The notes under the pieces are model-generated. The model saw only the letters and a program-made list of their open reading frames with translations, made no database searches and had not been told where the DNA came from. The position numbers and the translations under genes were made by a program. A stretch of DNA of 64,000 bases from an uncultured Lachnospiraceae bacterium (GTDB taxonomy: Bacteria > Bacillota > Clostridia > Lachnospirales > Lachnospiraceae), in contig CANSPM010000012.1 in NCBI GenBank assembly GCA_947648875.1, positions 1 through 64,000 on the forward strand, given 5' to 3'. Positions 35,477 through 44,204 of this stretch are shown one piece after another. Within the stretch, counting starts at the first letter, position 1. Each line of letters opens with the position of its first letter.

Positions 35477-35511
35477 AAGGATATACTTAAGTAGTATTTG
35501 AGTATATCCTT
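35477..35511 (+). repeat. Inverted repeat ahead of dndB
   Basis: AAGGATATACT at 35477-35487 pairs perfectly with AGTATATCCTT at 35501-35511 around a 13-nt loop. It lies in the only sizeable gap of the island (138 nt) and could be a terminator for the upstream genes or an operator for DndB-type control. No convincing -35/-10 pair is seen beside it. Confidence 0.5.
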
Positions 35512-35600
35512 TGTGATATAGAAAAAGTTACTCTAGGGGTTTTATGGAGAGTTTGTTAACAATCGGCAAAAGTGCCGGTGAGGGATAGATAGAGGTAGGC

Positions 35601-36677
35601 ATGGATTTTGTATATAGATTTCCTGTGGTAAGAGGTATTCAGGCAGGAGTAGAATATTACATAGCGATGGTACCGCTCAGGATGCTCTCCAAACTGTTCC
35701 CGGCGGAGGATGAGGAATATGTGTTACCGGAATACCGGGCGCAAAGGAAACTGAATGAGGCCAGGATACCGGTTATATCCAAGTATATTCTGGATAACAG
35801 GAATTCCTATGTATTTTCCGCATTGGCAGCGTCCATAGACGGAAACTTTTCTTTTGAAAAGAACGGCAGGAATCCGGATCTGGGGGTGCTGGAGGTTTCG
35901 ATGGATACGCATTTCCTGATCAATGACGGGCAACATCGCAAGTCAGCCATTCTGGCGGCTCTAAAGGAAGACCCTACGCTTGAGAATGAGACTATTTCCA
36001 TTGTGTTTTATGCGGATCAGGGATTAAGACGCAGCCAGCAGATTTTTACAGACCTGAATAAGAACGCTGTAAAAACTTCTAACTCCATATCGGTATTATA
36101 CGACTCGCGGGATGAGATTGCGGTGATCACCCGCAATGTCATAGGAAATATAGAGTTCCTAAACACATATACGGATAAGGAGAAAGACAATCTTGGAAAA
36201 TTTTCGTCGAGTTTGTTTACTCTGAACACCTTTTATGCGGCTAATAAATGTATTGCGGGCGGAAAACAGGGCAAAGCCCTGGAAGATTTTCTGTTGAATT
36301 ACTGGTCCTGTGTGGTGGAGCATATGCAGCCCTGGCAGGAAATACAGGAGAGAGCAATTACAAAAATTGATCTGCGGGAGAACTTTATTGCTACCCAGAG
36401 CATCGTCATACAGGCTTTTGGACGTGTGGGCCATTTTTTTTATACAAAGGAATTAGCGCCGGAGCCCTATCTCAAGAAGATTGAAAAGATCAATTGGAGT
36501 AGGGGAGCCAGGCAATGGTATTTGAGGGCTGTAGGCAAAAACGGACGTATTATTACAAATAAAAAAGCGGCAATGCTAATTGCCAATGTGCTTAAAAGCC
36601 AGATGGGGCTTTCTTTAACGCAGGAAGAGAAAAACGCCGAAGATTCATTAAAAAGGCTGTTGAAGAATAGAGGATGA
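35601..36677 (+). CDS. dndB: DNA phosphorothioation protein DndB (DGQHR family)
   Basis: The 358-aa protein carries the diagnostic DGQHR motif at 109-113 (FLINDGQHRKSAILAAL) and the downstream FTDLNKNAVKTS block near 148-159 shared by DndB proteins. DndB is not strictly needed for sulfur insertion; in studied species it acts as a negative transcriptional regulator of the dnd operon and affects modification frequency. It is the first gene of the dnd set, with AGAGG before the ATG, and its stop overlaps the dndC start by 4 nt. An inverted repeat 90-124 nt upstream is a candidate regulatory site. Confidence 0.92.
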   Translation: MDFVYRFPVVRGIQAGVEYYIAMVPLRMLSKLFPAEDEEYVLPEYRAQRKLNEARIPVISKYILDNRNSYVFSALAASIDGNFSFEKNGRNPDLGVLEVSMDTHFLINDGQHRKSAILAALKEDPTLENETISIVFYADQGLRRSQQIFTDLNKNAVKTSNSISVLYDSRDEIAVITRNVIGNIEFLNTYTDKEKDNLGKFSSSLFTLNTFYAANKCIAGGKQGKALEDFLLNYWSCVVEHMQPWQEIQERAITKIDLRENFIATQSIVIQAFGRVGHFFYTKELAPEPYLKKIEKINWSRGARQWYLRAVGKNGRIITNKKAAMLIANVLKSQMGLSLTQEEKNAEDSLKRLLKNRG

Positions 36678-38182
36678 AAATGGCTATTTCAAGGGAAAAG
36701 ATTGAAGGGTTAATTGTAACCATTCAAAATTTATATTTAACGGATAATATTCCGTGGCTAATTGGCTATTCAGGCGGCAAGGACAGCACGGCCGCGGTGC
36801 AGTTAGTCTGGATGGCGATTGAAAGGCTGCCGGAGAATGAGCGACAAAAACCAATTTATATTATGAATACAGATACTCTGGTTGAATCTCCGGTGGTGTC
36901 AAAGTGGGTAGAAAGATCGCTGGATTGCATGAAAGCTGCCGCTGATGCGAAAGGATTGCTATTTAAACCGGTACGCCTGATCCCGGAATACGATAATACA
37001 TTTTGGGTTAATTTGATTGGTAGGGGATATCCGTTTCCACGGAAGAAATATAGATGGTGTACAGACCGGCTGAAAATCCGACCCGTGAATGATTTTATTA
37101 AAAATAAGATAGCGGAGCACGGAGAAGTAATCTTGGTACTTGGAACGAGGAAAAAGGAGAGCTCCAGAAGAAACAGAACGATGACAGACCTGGAGAAAAA
37201 GAGAGTGAGGGAACTGCTCAGTCCCAATCCGACCCTGGCAAATGAATTGGTGTTTTCTCCCATGGAGGATTGGGAGAATGACGATGTATGGGCCTTTTTA
37301 ATGCAGTATAAAAATCCCTGGGGATATTCCAATACAGAACTGATGACCATGTACCGCGGGGCGACAGCGGATAATGAGTGTCCCCTTATGGTGGATCAGT
37401 CCATGCCCTCCTGTGGTAAGAGCAGATTTGGATGCTGGGTTTGTACCATGGTGGAAAAAGATAAATCAATGGAGGCAATGATATCCAACGACAGGGAAAA
37501 GGAATGGATGACGGCATTGCTGGACTTTAGAAATGAGTTCGGCGACGAGAAGGGAGACCGTGAGAGAAGAAGTTTCAGGCGTATGAAAGGAAATCTTCAG
37601 GGTAACTACGGGAAATTGTTTCACGGGCCATATATCAAAGAGATTAGGGAACAATGGCTGGAAAGACTGCTTTTGACGCAGAAAGATATAAATGAAAACG
37701 GACCACAGGAGTTTCGGGATTTGGAACTGATACGCCTGCCAGAGTTACAGGCGATCCGGCGGATCTGGGTAAATGAAAAGCATGAATTTGAGGATTCTTT
37801 GCCACGAATTTATGAGAAAGCAATGGGTAAATCCTTTGAAGATCCTGAATGGATACATAACGAGAATTTTGGGTGTGATGAATGGGGGATTTTGAAAAAA
37901 GTATGTCATGACATGTATCCGAATGAAGAGTTAGTATTTGAAATGATGTACACACTGATAGATATTGAGAATAAGGCGGTAGATGTCAGTCAAAAGAAAG
38001 GCATTCTGGACGATATCAATGATACCCTGAAAAAAACTTTTTATAAAGATGAAAATGACGCAATAAAGTTTTATTATGATATGATGGCCCGCAAGAAAAA
38101 CTATGGTGGGAAATACAACGAGAAATTTTTGGATTATCAGCCATTGGCATCGGAATTTGAGGAGGAAGAAGAGGAAGAATAG
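36674..38182 (+). CDS. dndC: DNA phosphorothioation protein DndC (PAPS reductase-like)
   Basis: The 502-aa enzyme has the PP-loop GYSGGKDST at 31-39, which binds ATP to activate the DNA phosphate or sulfur carrier, as in PAPS reductase-fold enzymes. Four clustered cysteines (the Cys of DNECPL, the Cys of PSCGKS and two in GCWVCTM, about 236-259) match the Fe-S ligand set of DndC, and a further RWCTDRLK near 120 fits the family. DndC receives sulfur from the DndA cysteine desulfurase and works with DndD and DndE to replace a non-bridging oxygen of DNA with sulfur. An acidic tail (EEEEEEE) ends the protein. Spacing to both neighbours is -4 and +3 nt. Confidence 0.95.
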   Translation: MKMAISREKIEGLIVTIQNLYLTDNIPWLIGYSGGKDSTAAVQLVWMAIERLPENERQKPIYIMNTDTLVESPVVSKWVERSLDCMKAAADAKGLLFKPVRLIPEYDNTFWVNLIGRGYPFPRKKYRWCTDRLKIRPVNDFIKNKIAEHGEVILVLGTRKKESSRRNRTMTDLEKKRVRELLSPNPTLANELVFSPMEDWENDDVWAFLMQYKNPWGYSNTELMTMYRGATADNECPLMVDQSMPSCGKSRFGCWVCTMVEKDKSMEAMISNDREKEWMTALLDFRNEFGDEKGDRERRSFRRMKGNLQGNYGKLFHGPYIKEIREQWLERLLLTQKDINENGPQEFRDLELIRLPELQAIRRIWVNEKHEFEDSLPRIYEKAMGKSFEDPEWIHNENFGCDEWGILKKVCHDMYPNEELVFEMMYTLIDIENKAVDVSQKKGILDDINDTLKKTFYKDENDAIKFYYDMMARKKNYGGKYNEKFLDYQPLASEFEEEEEEE

Positions 38183-38185
38183 TTC

Positions 38186-40138
38186 ATGATAATCAAAAAA
38201 TTAAAATTATACAATTTTGGCGTATATGCGGGTATCAATACATTTTCTTTTGAGGGGAAAAAGCCGATTGTTCTGATCGGAGGTATGAATGGCCGTGGTA
38301 AAACAACTTTTCTGGAGGCCGTTCTTTTAGCGCTGTATGGCTCTAATTCCTATGCGTTCTATGAAAGTGGAAAGAGTACATACGGACAATATCTTCGTTC
38401 GTTTGTAAATCTTGAATCAAATGACAAAAAATGCAGTGTCGAACTGGAATTTGAGATTAATAATGGAATCAAGGAAAGATATACGGTAAAGAGGGAATGG
38501 GATGCCATTGCAAAAAGAACAAAGGAGCAGATACATGTTCTGAAAGATGACGCATATAATGAATTTTTAACCGATAACTGGCCGATGATCATTGAAAATA
38601 TCTTGCCCTGCGCTTTGTCCAGTTTCTTCTTTTTTGACGGAGAAAAGATTGCGGAACTTGCGGTAGACAATACAAATACCCAGCTTAAAAAATCCATTCG
38701 CTCAATGCTGGGAATCTCGGTGCTTGATGTATTGAGCAATGATATTGTGCGAAATTTCAGGCGGGTGGATAAGAAGGGAGAAAACAATCAGTCTGCGGAA
38801 GAACTTGAAAAACTGAAAGCGGAAAAGGTTCATGCTATAGAAGACCTAACAGAACTAGATACGCAAATCGAGGAATTGGATCGTGGAATAAAGGAAGAAA
38901 TTAATGAGCTTGAGAAATTGCGTCAATTGTATACGAAAAAAGGGGGAAATGCGGTCGGAAAACGCCAGGAAATAGTTCAGCAGAGATCTGCGCTTATGGC
39001 AGAACTGACAGAGAAAAATAATAAATTATATGAACTATGTGCTACAGAGCTGCCCTTATTTTTAGTGAAAGATCTGATCGTCGATATTAAGTTACAGGCA
39101 ACAGATGAACATGCGGATTTAATAATGAAACAGGCTATTTCTCAATTAGATAGTCTGTATCTGGATTTTGTAAAAGAATATAAGGGTGATCCCAAGAGCA
39201 GCTCTGCATTTATGCATTATATGAAAAAGCAGATAAACAGTGAAAAAGCGGCTCCTATATATGGATTATCTGATCAGGCACTTTTTCAGATCAACAATTT
39301 GGTTGAAGAAACTCTGAAAAATGTGTCTGATGATGCAAAGGAGATAGTGGGCCTAAAAGCAAAATTGGAAAAGCAGATCGCGGAATTAGACAGTTATCTC
39401 TCGCTGGATATAAACGATAACACATTGCATGATATACGTAAGCGGACAGAAAAAACAGAGCAGGCTATCTTTGATGATCAGGTTAAACGAGATGAATTAG
39501 TTCAGCAAAGAGGCGTTGCAAATTATAGAGTCATGCTTTCCACCAGTGCCTTTAGCAATTATGTGGAGTCCTATCTTTCCACAGCAGAGTTAAGGGATCG
39601 CATAGACCGTCTTTCAAAATACTCACATATGGCTTTAAAGGTTCTTGAGAAATTTACAATAGAACTTCAAAAACGTAAAACAGATATTTTGGCGGAAACT
39701 ATAACTACATGCTACAAAAAGCTTTCCAATAAGAGCAATTTAATTCAAAAAATTGAAATGGATTCTGAAACGCTGGATTTGCAGTACTTATCGGAGGATG
39801 GCATAGCAGTATCTAAAGACTCGTTGTCTGCCGGAGAAAAGCAATTAATGGTTATTGCGATCCTGTGGGCGTTGGCAATCTGCTCGAAGAAGAAATTGCC
39901 TGTGATCATCGACACCCCGCTGTCCAGGTTGGATGTATATCACAGAATGGCGCTGATAAAAACATATTTTCCCAATGCGGGGGAACAGACCATCATTCTG
40001 TCCACGGATTCAGAAATAGATGCCGCATGCTATCAATTGATGAAAGAAAATATTGGCGATGAATATACATTAAGGTATGATGATAAGACGAAAAGTACCA
40101 CAATTGAAAAGGGTTATCTGGTTGGAGAAAAGACATGA
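38186..40138 (+). CDS. dndD: DNA phosphorothioation ATPase DndD (SMC/Rad50-like)
   Basis: The 650-aa ATPase has Walker A GGMNGRGKT at 32-40, a central coiled coil (about 200-480), the ABC signature LSAGEKQLMV near 548-557 and Walker B LPVIIDTPLSRLD near 572-584. This short SMC layout is typical of DndD, which provides ATP-driven DNA handling, probably nicking or strand opening, for sulfur insertion. It starts 3 nt after dndC and overlaps dndE by 4 nt. A Q-loop FFFFDGEKI region is present. Intact and of normal length. Confidence 0.93.
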   Translation: MIIKKLKLYNFGVYAGINTFSFEGKKPIVLIGGMNGRGKTTFLEAVLLALYGSNSYAFYESGKSTYGQYLRSFVNLESNDKKCSVELEFEINNGIKERYTVKREWDAIAKRTKEQIHVLKDDAYNEFLTDNWPMIIENILPCALSSFFFFDGEKIAELAVDNTNTQLKKSIRSMLGISVLDVLSNDIVRNFRRVDKKGENNQSAEELEKLKAEKVHAIEDLTELDTQIEELDRGIKEEINELEKLRQLYTKKGGNAVGKRQEIVQQRSALMAELTEKNNKLYELCATELPLFLVKDLIVDIKLQATDEHADLIMKQAISQLDSLYLDFVKEYKGDPKSSSAFMHYMKKQINSEKAAPIYGLSDQALFQINNLVEETLKNVSDDAKEIVGLKAKLEKQIAELDSYLSLDINDNTLHDIRKRTEKTEQAIFDDQVKRDELVQQRGVANYRVMLSTSAFSNYVESYLSTAELRDRIDRLSKYSHMALKVLEKFTIELQKRKTDILAETITTCYKKLSNKSNLIQKIEMDSETLDLQYLSEDGIAVSKDSLSAGEKQLMVIAILWALAICSKKKLPVIIDTPLSRLDVYHRMALIKTYFPNAGEQTIILSTDSEIDAACYQLMKENIGDEYTLRYDDKTKSTTIEKGYLVGEKT

Positions 40139-40524
40139 TAAAAAAACAGATCCATCTTTCACAGCAGTCAAAAGAACAATTGTCAAGGCTAAAAGGAAAA
40201 ACAGGCATCAAGAATTGGAATATTTTGTGTAGATGGGCCTTGTGCTATTCCCTCAGTGAAAACACAGTACCTACGGATACTGCAAGCGTGGCGGATAGCA
40301 ACTTGGAGATGTCGTGGCTCACTTTTGGCGGTGAATATTATGAGATTTATGAGGCGATAGTAAAAGCCTGGTGTATTAGAATGGATTTACCTACTGATGA
40401 AGAAAATGTGGAAAAGTATTTCAGACTGAATCTTGAGAGAGGAATTGCCTATTTGTGCGGCACTGGATTGATTAAGAATTTGGATGATCTGGTGATGTTG
40501 GCTTTCAAGGAGAAAAAAAATTGA
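40135..40524 (+). CDS. dndE: DNA phosphorothioation protein DndE
   Basis: A 129-aa protein with the DndE opening (QIHLSQQSKEQLSRLKGKTGIKNWNI) and conserved WLTFGGEYYEIYEAI in the middle. DndE proteins are small, basic and DNA-binding, and are needed for phosphorothioation; some bind nicked duplexes. It is coupled to dndD by a 4-nt overlap, and its own stop overlaps the TTG of the next gene. The size is typical. Confidence 0.9.
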   Translation: MIKKQIHLSQQSKEQLSRLKGKTGIKNWNILCRWALCYSLSENTVPTDTASVADSNLEMSWLTFGGEYYEIYEAIVKAWCIRMDLPTDEENVEKYFRLNLERGIAYLCGTGLIKNLDDLVMLAFKEKKN

Positions 40525-41672
40525 GTGTATATTTGGATTATAATGCATCTGCCCCTATAGATTTGCGTGTGTTGGAGACAATGGTGGAGGTATATAAAAA
40601 CAATATTGGAAATGCGGATAGCAGAACCCACAGCTTTGGAGAAAACGCACGTGCCGTGGTGGAACATGCAAGAAGGCAGGTAGCGCATCTCTTTGGGGTA
40701 TCAACTAGTGAAGTTTATTTTACTAGCGGGGCAACGGAGAGTAATAATATTGCTATTCAGGGATTGAGAGAATATGGTGAAAAAAGCAAAAAGCGACATA
40801 TAATTACAACTGCAATTGAACATAAGGCTGTTCTCGAAACAGTAAAGTATATGGCGTATCAAGGATATGAAGTGGAAATAATTGCACCGGATTTATCCGG
40901 AAGAGTCAATGAAAATGCGATTTTGAACAAAGTAAGAGACGATACCTTGCTGGTAAGTGTTATGCATGTTAATAATGAAACGGGTATTATTCAGCCGGTA
41001 AAAGAGTTAGGGGAAGAATTGTACAGGAGAGATGTTTTTTTTCATGTTGATGCGACGCAAAGCAGTGGAAAGCTGGTTGAAGAAATCAGAGGTTTTAAGT
41101 ATAATATTCTATCCTTTAGCGCTCACAAATTAATGGGGCCCCAGGGGGTTGGCGGGCTAATATTAAGAACAAAATCATATAAAAGACCACCGATAAAGGC
41201 GATTATATTTGGAGGTGAACAGGAAGGAGGAATTCGACCAGGCACAATACCAGTTGCTTTAACGGCAGGATGTGGAAAAGCGTGCGAGATAGCAGAAAAC
41301 GAGTACAAAGAAAATAATATACATGTACGTGCTATTAGGGAACAAATTATAGCAGAGCTGAATAATTCTGGCATAGATTACCATATAAATGGGGATCAGG
41401 AATACTGTATTGGTAATACATTAAATGTATGCCTTGCCGGAGTTTCCTCAGAGGCGTTGATGATTTTGACTAAGCAGTATTGTGGCCTGTCAAATGGCTC
41501 CGCATGTACATCTAAAATTTATTCTCCTAGCTATGTTTTAGCTGCCATGGGAGTTTCTATGGCGCAAATAGATAATTCGATCAGGATTAGTTGGGGACCA
41601 GATACACAGGCGGACCATGTAATAGAAAATTTTAGAAACTTTTTGAAAATAGCTAAAGGGATAAGAAGTTAG
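40521..41672 (+). CDS. dndA: Cysteine desulfurase DndA (NifS/IscS-like)
   Basis: A 383-aa PLP enzyme that strips sulfur from cysteine and passes it to DndC. PLP lysine is Lys203 in SFSAHKLMGPQG; HVNNETG at 149-155 and HVDATQ at 175-180 are typical PLP-site segments. The catalytic Cys329 is in GLSNGSACTSKIYS. The start is TTG at 40521: it overlaps the dndE stop (TTGA) and has AAGGAG 8 nt upstream, while no ATG is near. Placement directly after dndE supports a dedicated dndA rather than a housekeeping desulfurase. Confidence 0.92.
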   Translation: MSVYLDYNASAPIDLRVLETMVEVYKNNIGNADSRTHSFGENARAVVEHARRQVAHLFGVSTSEVYFTSGATESNNIAIQGLREYGEKSKKRHIITTAIEHKAVLETVKYMAYQGYEVEIIAPDLSGRVNENAILNKVRDDTLLVSVMHVNNETGIIQPVKELGEELYRRDVFFHVDATQSSGKLVEEIRGFKYNILSFSAHKLMGPQGVGGLILRTKSYKRPPIKAIIFGGEQEGGIRPGTIPVALTAGCGKACEIAENEYKENNIHVRAIREQIIAELNNSGIDYHINGDQEYCIGNTLNVCLAGVSSEALMILTKQYCGLSNGSACTSKIYSPSYVLAAMGVSMAQIDNSIRISWGPDTQADHVIENFRNFLKIAKGIRS

Positions 41673-41687
41673 CAGGAAGAGAGCGGT

Positions 41688-42860
41688 ATGGGAGCTGAAT
41701 TGCCGTTGGAGATCATTTATCAAAATGATTTGGATATAGACAAGTTTGCAAAAATGTTGGATAACAAATCTCAAAGTTATAAGTTTTATTGGCTGGAAGC
41801 CATTCTGAGTTTAATTGTTGAGACAGAAGAAGATATAACGTTTGACCAGATTATAGATGAAATGATCTGTGGGGCATGGTATACCGTAACACATTATCAT
41901 TTGAGATTAGGTCCTACAGTTAATGGTAATTCTGAAAATTTTCTAGAACATGCAATTAATGTGCTATACACGCAGGAAAGGGAAAGACTTTCGCAGAATC
42001 CTACCAGAGAGGAATTACATTTAGCAATAAAAAGGAATGAGGAATTACTCAAAAAGGATAAATACAGACTCACAGATTATGTTCCATATAAACTCCTATA
42101 TCCTTTTTTAGATGAGGAAGGCCTCGAGTACTTAAGGAATGATCAAAGAAGAAGATTGATTGCCTATATGGACAAGTTAACAGCTAATCTTTTCTATAAA
42201 ATAGTCGACGGGAGAGGGCTACAGAAAAGAATTTATATAGATAAAAATTGGAAAAGACTTATTTTTGATAACTATTCTGTGATCATAAGCTGGGTCAACT
42301 ATCATAAAATTCTTTTTTTGCAGGATCGAAATCCAGGTGTGCCCGGTATTGTATATAAAATATTTCCAGAATCAGACAATGTGCGAAGGCTAGAGAAAGC
42401 CAGAGACCTTTGGAAAACTATTGTAGAAATAACAGGGGTTCCTTTGCGTGATATTTATACGGGTGAGGAATTGGGGAACGGAGATTTTGAGCTTGATCAT
42501 TTCGTTCCCAGATCATATACTGCGAATGATGAATTGTGGAATTTAACACCCATGAGGAAAGATCTAAATCGTGTAAAAAATAACAAATTGCCGTTATGGG
42601 AAAGATTTTTTGGAAAGTTTGCCCAATATCAATACTATATGTATAGCCTATTGTTTATGTCAAAGGATAGGAATGGAACTATTGTTTTACAGGATAAATT
42701 TGAGAAATGTAAACAATATAATTTGAATGCCATATGGGCCACAGAATGTTTGTATATTCCCAATAATAATGAGGAGCAATTTGTTAATATCTTAGAACAT
42801 AATTTGAAACCCGTATATGATGCAGCCAGGATACAGGGATACGATTTATGGAAAATATAG
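41688..42860 (+). CDS. HNH endonuclease-like protein
   Basis: The 390-aa protein has an HNH-type nuclease motif near the C-terminus: IYTGEELGNGDFELDHFVPRS, with Asp270-His271, Asn285 in ELWNLTPM and Asn299 in VKNNKLP. The usual zinc cysteines are missing (TGEEL replaces CxxC), as in some phage-defence HNH enzymes. The N-terminal 240 residues are helical and unrecognised and may recognise DNA. It starts 15 nt after dndA behind GGAAGAGAG and overlaps the next gene by 13 nt. A role as the restriction nuclease acting on DNA that lacks or carries phosphorothioate is plausible but unproven. Confidence 0.78.
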   Translation: MGAELPLEIIYQNDLDIDKFAKMLDNKSQSYKFYWLEAILSLIVETEEDITFDQIIDEMICGAWYTVTHYHLRLGPTVNGNSENFLEHAINVLYTQERERLSQNPTREELHLAIKRNEELLKKDKYRLTDYVPYKLLYPFLDEEGLEYLRNDQRRRLIAYMDKLTANLFYKIVDGRGLQKRIYIDKNWKRLIFDNYSVIISWVNYHKILFLQDRNPGVPGIVYKIFPESDNVRRLEKARDLWKTIVEITGVPLRDIYTGEELGNGDFELDHFVPRSYTANDELWNLTPMRKDLNRVKNNKLPLWERFFGKFAQYQYYMYSLLFMSKDRNGTIVLQDKFEKCKQYNLNAIWATECLYIPNNNEEQFVNILEHNLKPVYDAARIQGYDLWKI

Positions 42861-43474
42861 ACATATTTAGAGAATCAACCGTTGAATATTATAACCAAAA
42901 TGCTGCGGAGTTTGTGAATGCAACAGTAGATGCAGATATGGGAAAGATATATGAGGAATTTGAAAAGTATATTGATATAGGGGCAAGTATATTAGATTTG
43001 GGATGTGGCAGCGGTCGAGACTGCAAATATTTTAAGGCAAAGGGGTATCATGTTGTTGCAGTAGACGCTTCATTTGCAATGTGTGAAGAGACCAGAAAGC
43101 GTGTTTCGGTTGAAGTGCTTCATATGAGGGCGGAAGACCTAGCCTATGTCGAGGAATTTAGTGCTGTATGGGCATGCGCTTCATTGCTTCATGTATCAAA
43201 GGAATACATGCAAATAACTCTTAGAAAAGTTGTACATGCTTTGAAAGTAAAAGGTGTATTCTATGGATCCTGGAAATATGGGGAGGGTTATCATTTTGAT
43301 AAAGGGAAATATTTTGCAGATTATACGGAGAAAGAAATGAGGAGGCTTATTAAGTCATTACAAAATGTTGAGTTATTGAAATTGTGGGTAACAAATGATG
43401 TAAGGGAAGACATGAAGGATATAAGATGGCTCAATGTTTTGGTTAGAAAAATGGATAAGCCACTTTTAATGTAG
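42848..43474 (+). CDS. Class I SAM-dependent methyltransferase
   Basis: A 208-aa enzyme with the SAM-binding loop LDLGCGSGRD at 49-58, VVAVDAS near 72 (motif II) and ASLLHVSKEY at the motif IV position. No DNA-methyltransferase signature (DPPY or similar) is present, so it is probably a small-molecule, RNA or protein methylase of the UbiE/TehB-like type. It overlaps the HNH gene by 13 nt and ends the island operon. Its part in the system is not known. Confidence 0.78.
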   Translation: MENIDIFRESTVEYYNQNAAEFVNATVDADMGKIYEEFEKYIDIGASILDLGCGSGRDCKYFKAKGYHVVAVDASFAMCEETRKRVSVEVLHMRAEDLAYVEEFSAVWACASLLHVSKEYMQITLRKVVHALKVKGVFYGSWKYGEGYHFDKGKYFADYTEKEMRRLIKSLQNVELLKLWVTNDVREDMKDIRWLNVLVRKMDKPLLM

Positions 43475-43509
43475 TGGAAAACGGCCTGTTAGAGGAGGGG
43501 AGACATTCC

Positions 43510-43969
43510 ATGGAAATCCTATCCGTTACATCCACCCCCTACCAGGAAGGCGAAGTGTTAAACATTCATATCCGCCTGGACGAAGGCGAGGTCCTCACAG
43601 AGGGGGAACGGTTCAGATCCGCTTGATGGACGACACTTTCGCCGAAAGAGAAGTAAAAATAATCAATCCCCGGCGGGCAGGCGATTATGCAGCCATGTCC
43701 CAACAGGCAAAACAGAGGAAGCCGTCGGGAAAAACGTTAAAAGAATTTAGAGGCCCCAGGACATGTGTCATTGTGGTTATGCATGTCCCATATCATGCAG
43801 TCAAAACGGAGCAGGAGATAAACAGCAGGAGATAAACAGCAGAACTTTTTTCGCGGAAATGGAAAAAAAGGAATGCATATCCCCTTTTAAAGAAATACTC
43901 TGTGGAGAAGAGAGCATCTACGATTATGTGCGGGAGGGTTATGAGGTTCCGGCGCAGGGAGGACGGTAA
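43510..43969 (+). pseudogene. Recently broken gene of about 148 codons
   Basis: An ATG at 43510 behind a strong GAGGAGGGG opens MEILSVTSTPYQEGE. One missing G in the G-run near 43600 throws the frame off, giving a stop at 43624-43626; with it restored the text continues VQIRLMDDTFAEREVKII. A 14-bp exact tandem duplication (43813-43826 and 43827-43840) shifts the frame again. Removing one copy joins TEQEINSR to TFFAEMEKKECISPF and leads to the stop TAA 43967-43969. Undoing both lesions yields one continuous 148-residue protein. The family is not recognised. It sits just before the 75-aa gene, so it was probably the first gene of that operon. Confidence 0.65.
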
Positions 43970-44197
43970 ATGTTATTTGGCAAAAAAAAGCATCCGGGCA
44001 CCGATGGGGAAAAGTCTTATGATCCTGAAACCCAGCGGCCAATCCTGCGGTGCAGCATTTGCACCGGCGAGCAGGTGGCGGGGTTTAAGGATATCCGAAG
44101 CGGGAAGTTTGAGGAGGTCATGCTCATCAGGAACCGTCAGGAACTACAGGAATTTATGAAAATGTATGGCGTCAGCGAAGTGACGAAGGAGTATTGA
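43970..44197 (+). CDS. Small conserved protein of unknown function
   Basis: A 75-aa soluble protein starting MLFGKKKHP, with core CSICTGEQVAGFKD and a C-terminal VMLIRNRQELQEFMKMYGV segment. Close versions occur in Lachnospiraceae, in my recollection often under unreliable names. Two cysteines (CSIC) might bind metal. The ATG follows directly on the stop of the broken gene (TAAATG) and uses the GGAGGACGG of that gene's end as ribosome site. It is 7 nt ahead of lrgA. Confidence 0.6.
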   Translation: MLFGKKKHPGTDGEKSYDPETQRPILRCSICTGEQVAGFKDIRSGKFEEVMLIRNRQELQEFMKMYGVSEVTKEY

Positions 44198-44204
44198 GGC
44201 GGAG

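Noticed and set aside
36674..38182. Stand-alone sulfate-assimilation PAPS reductase
   Set aside because: The PP-loop is shared, but the Fe-S cysteine set, length and position between dndB and dndD identify DndC.
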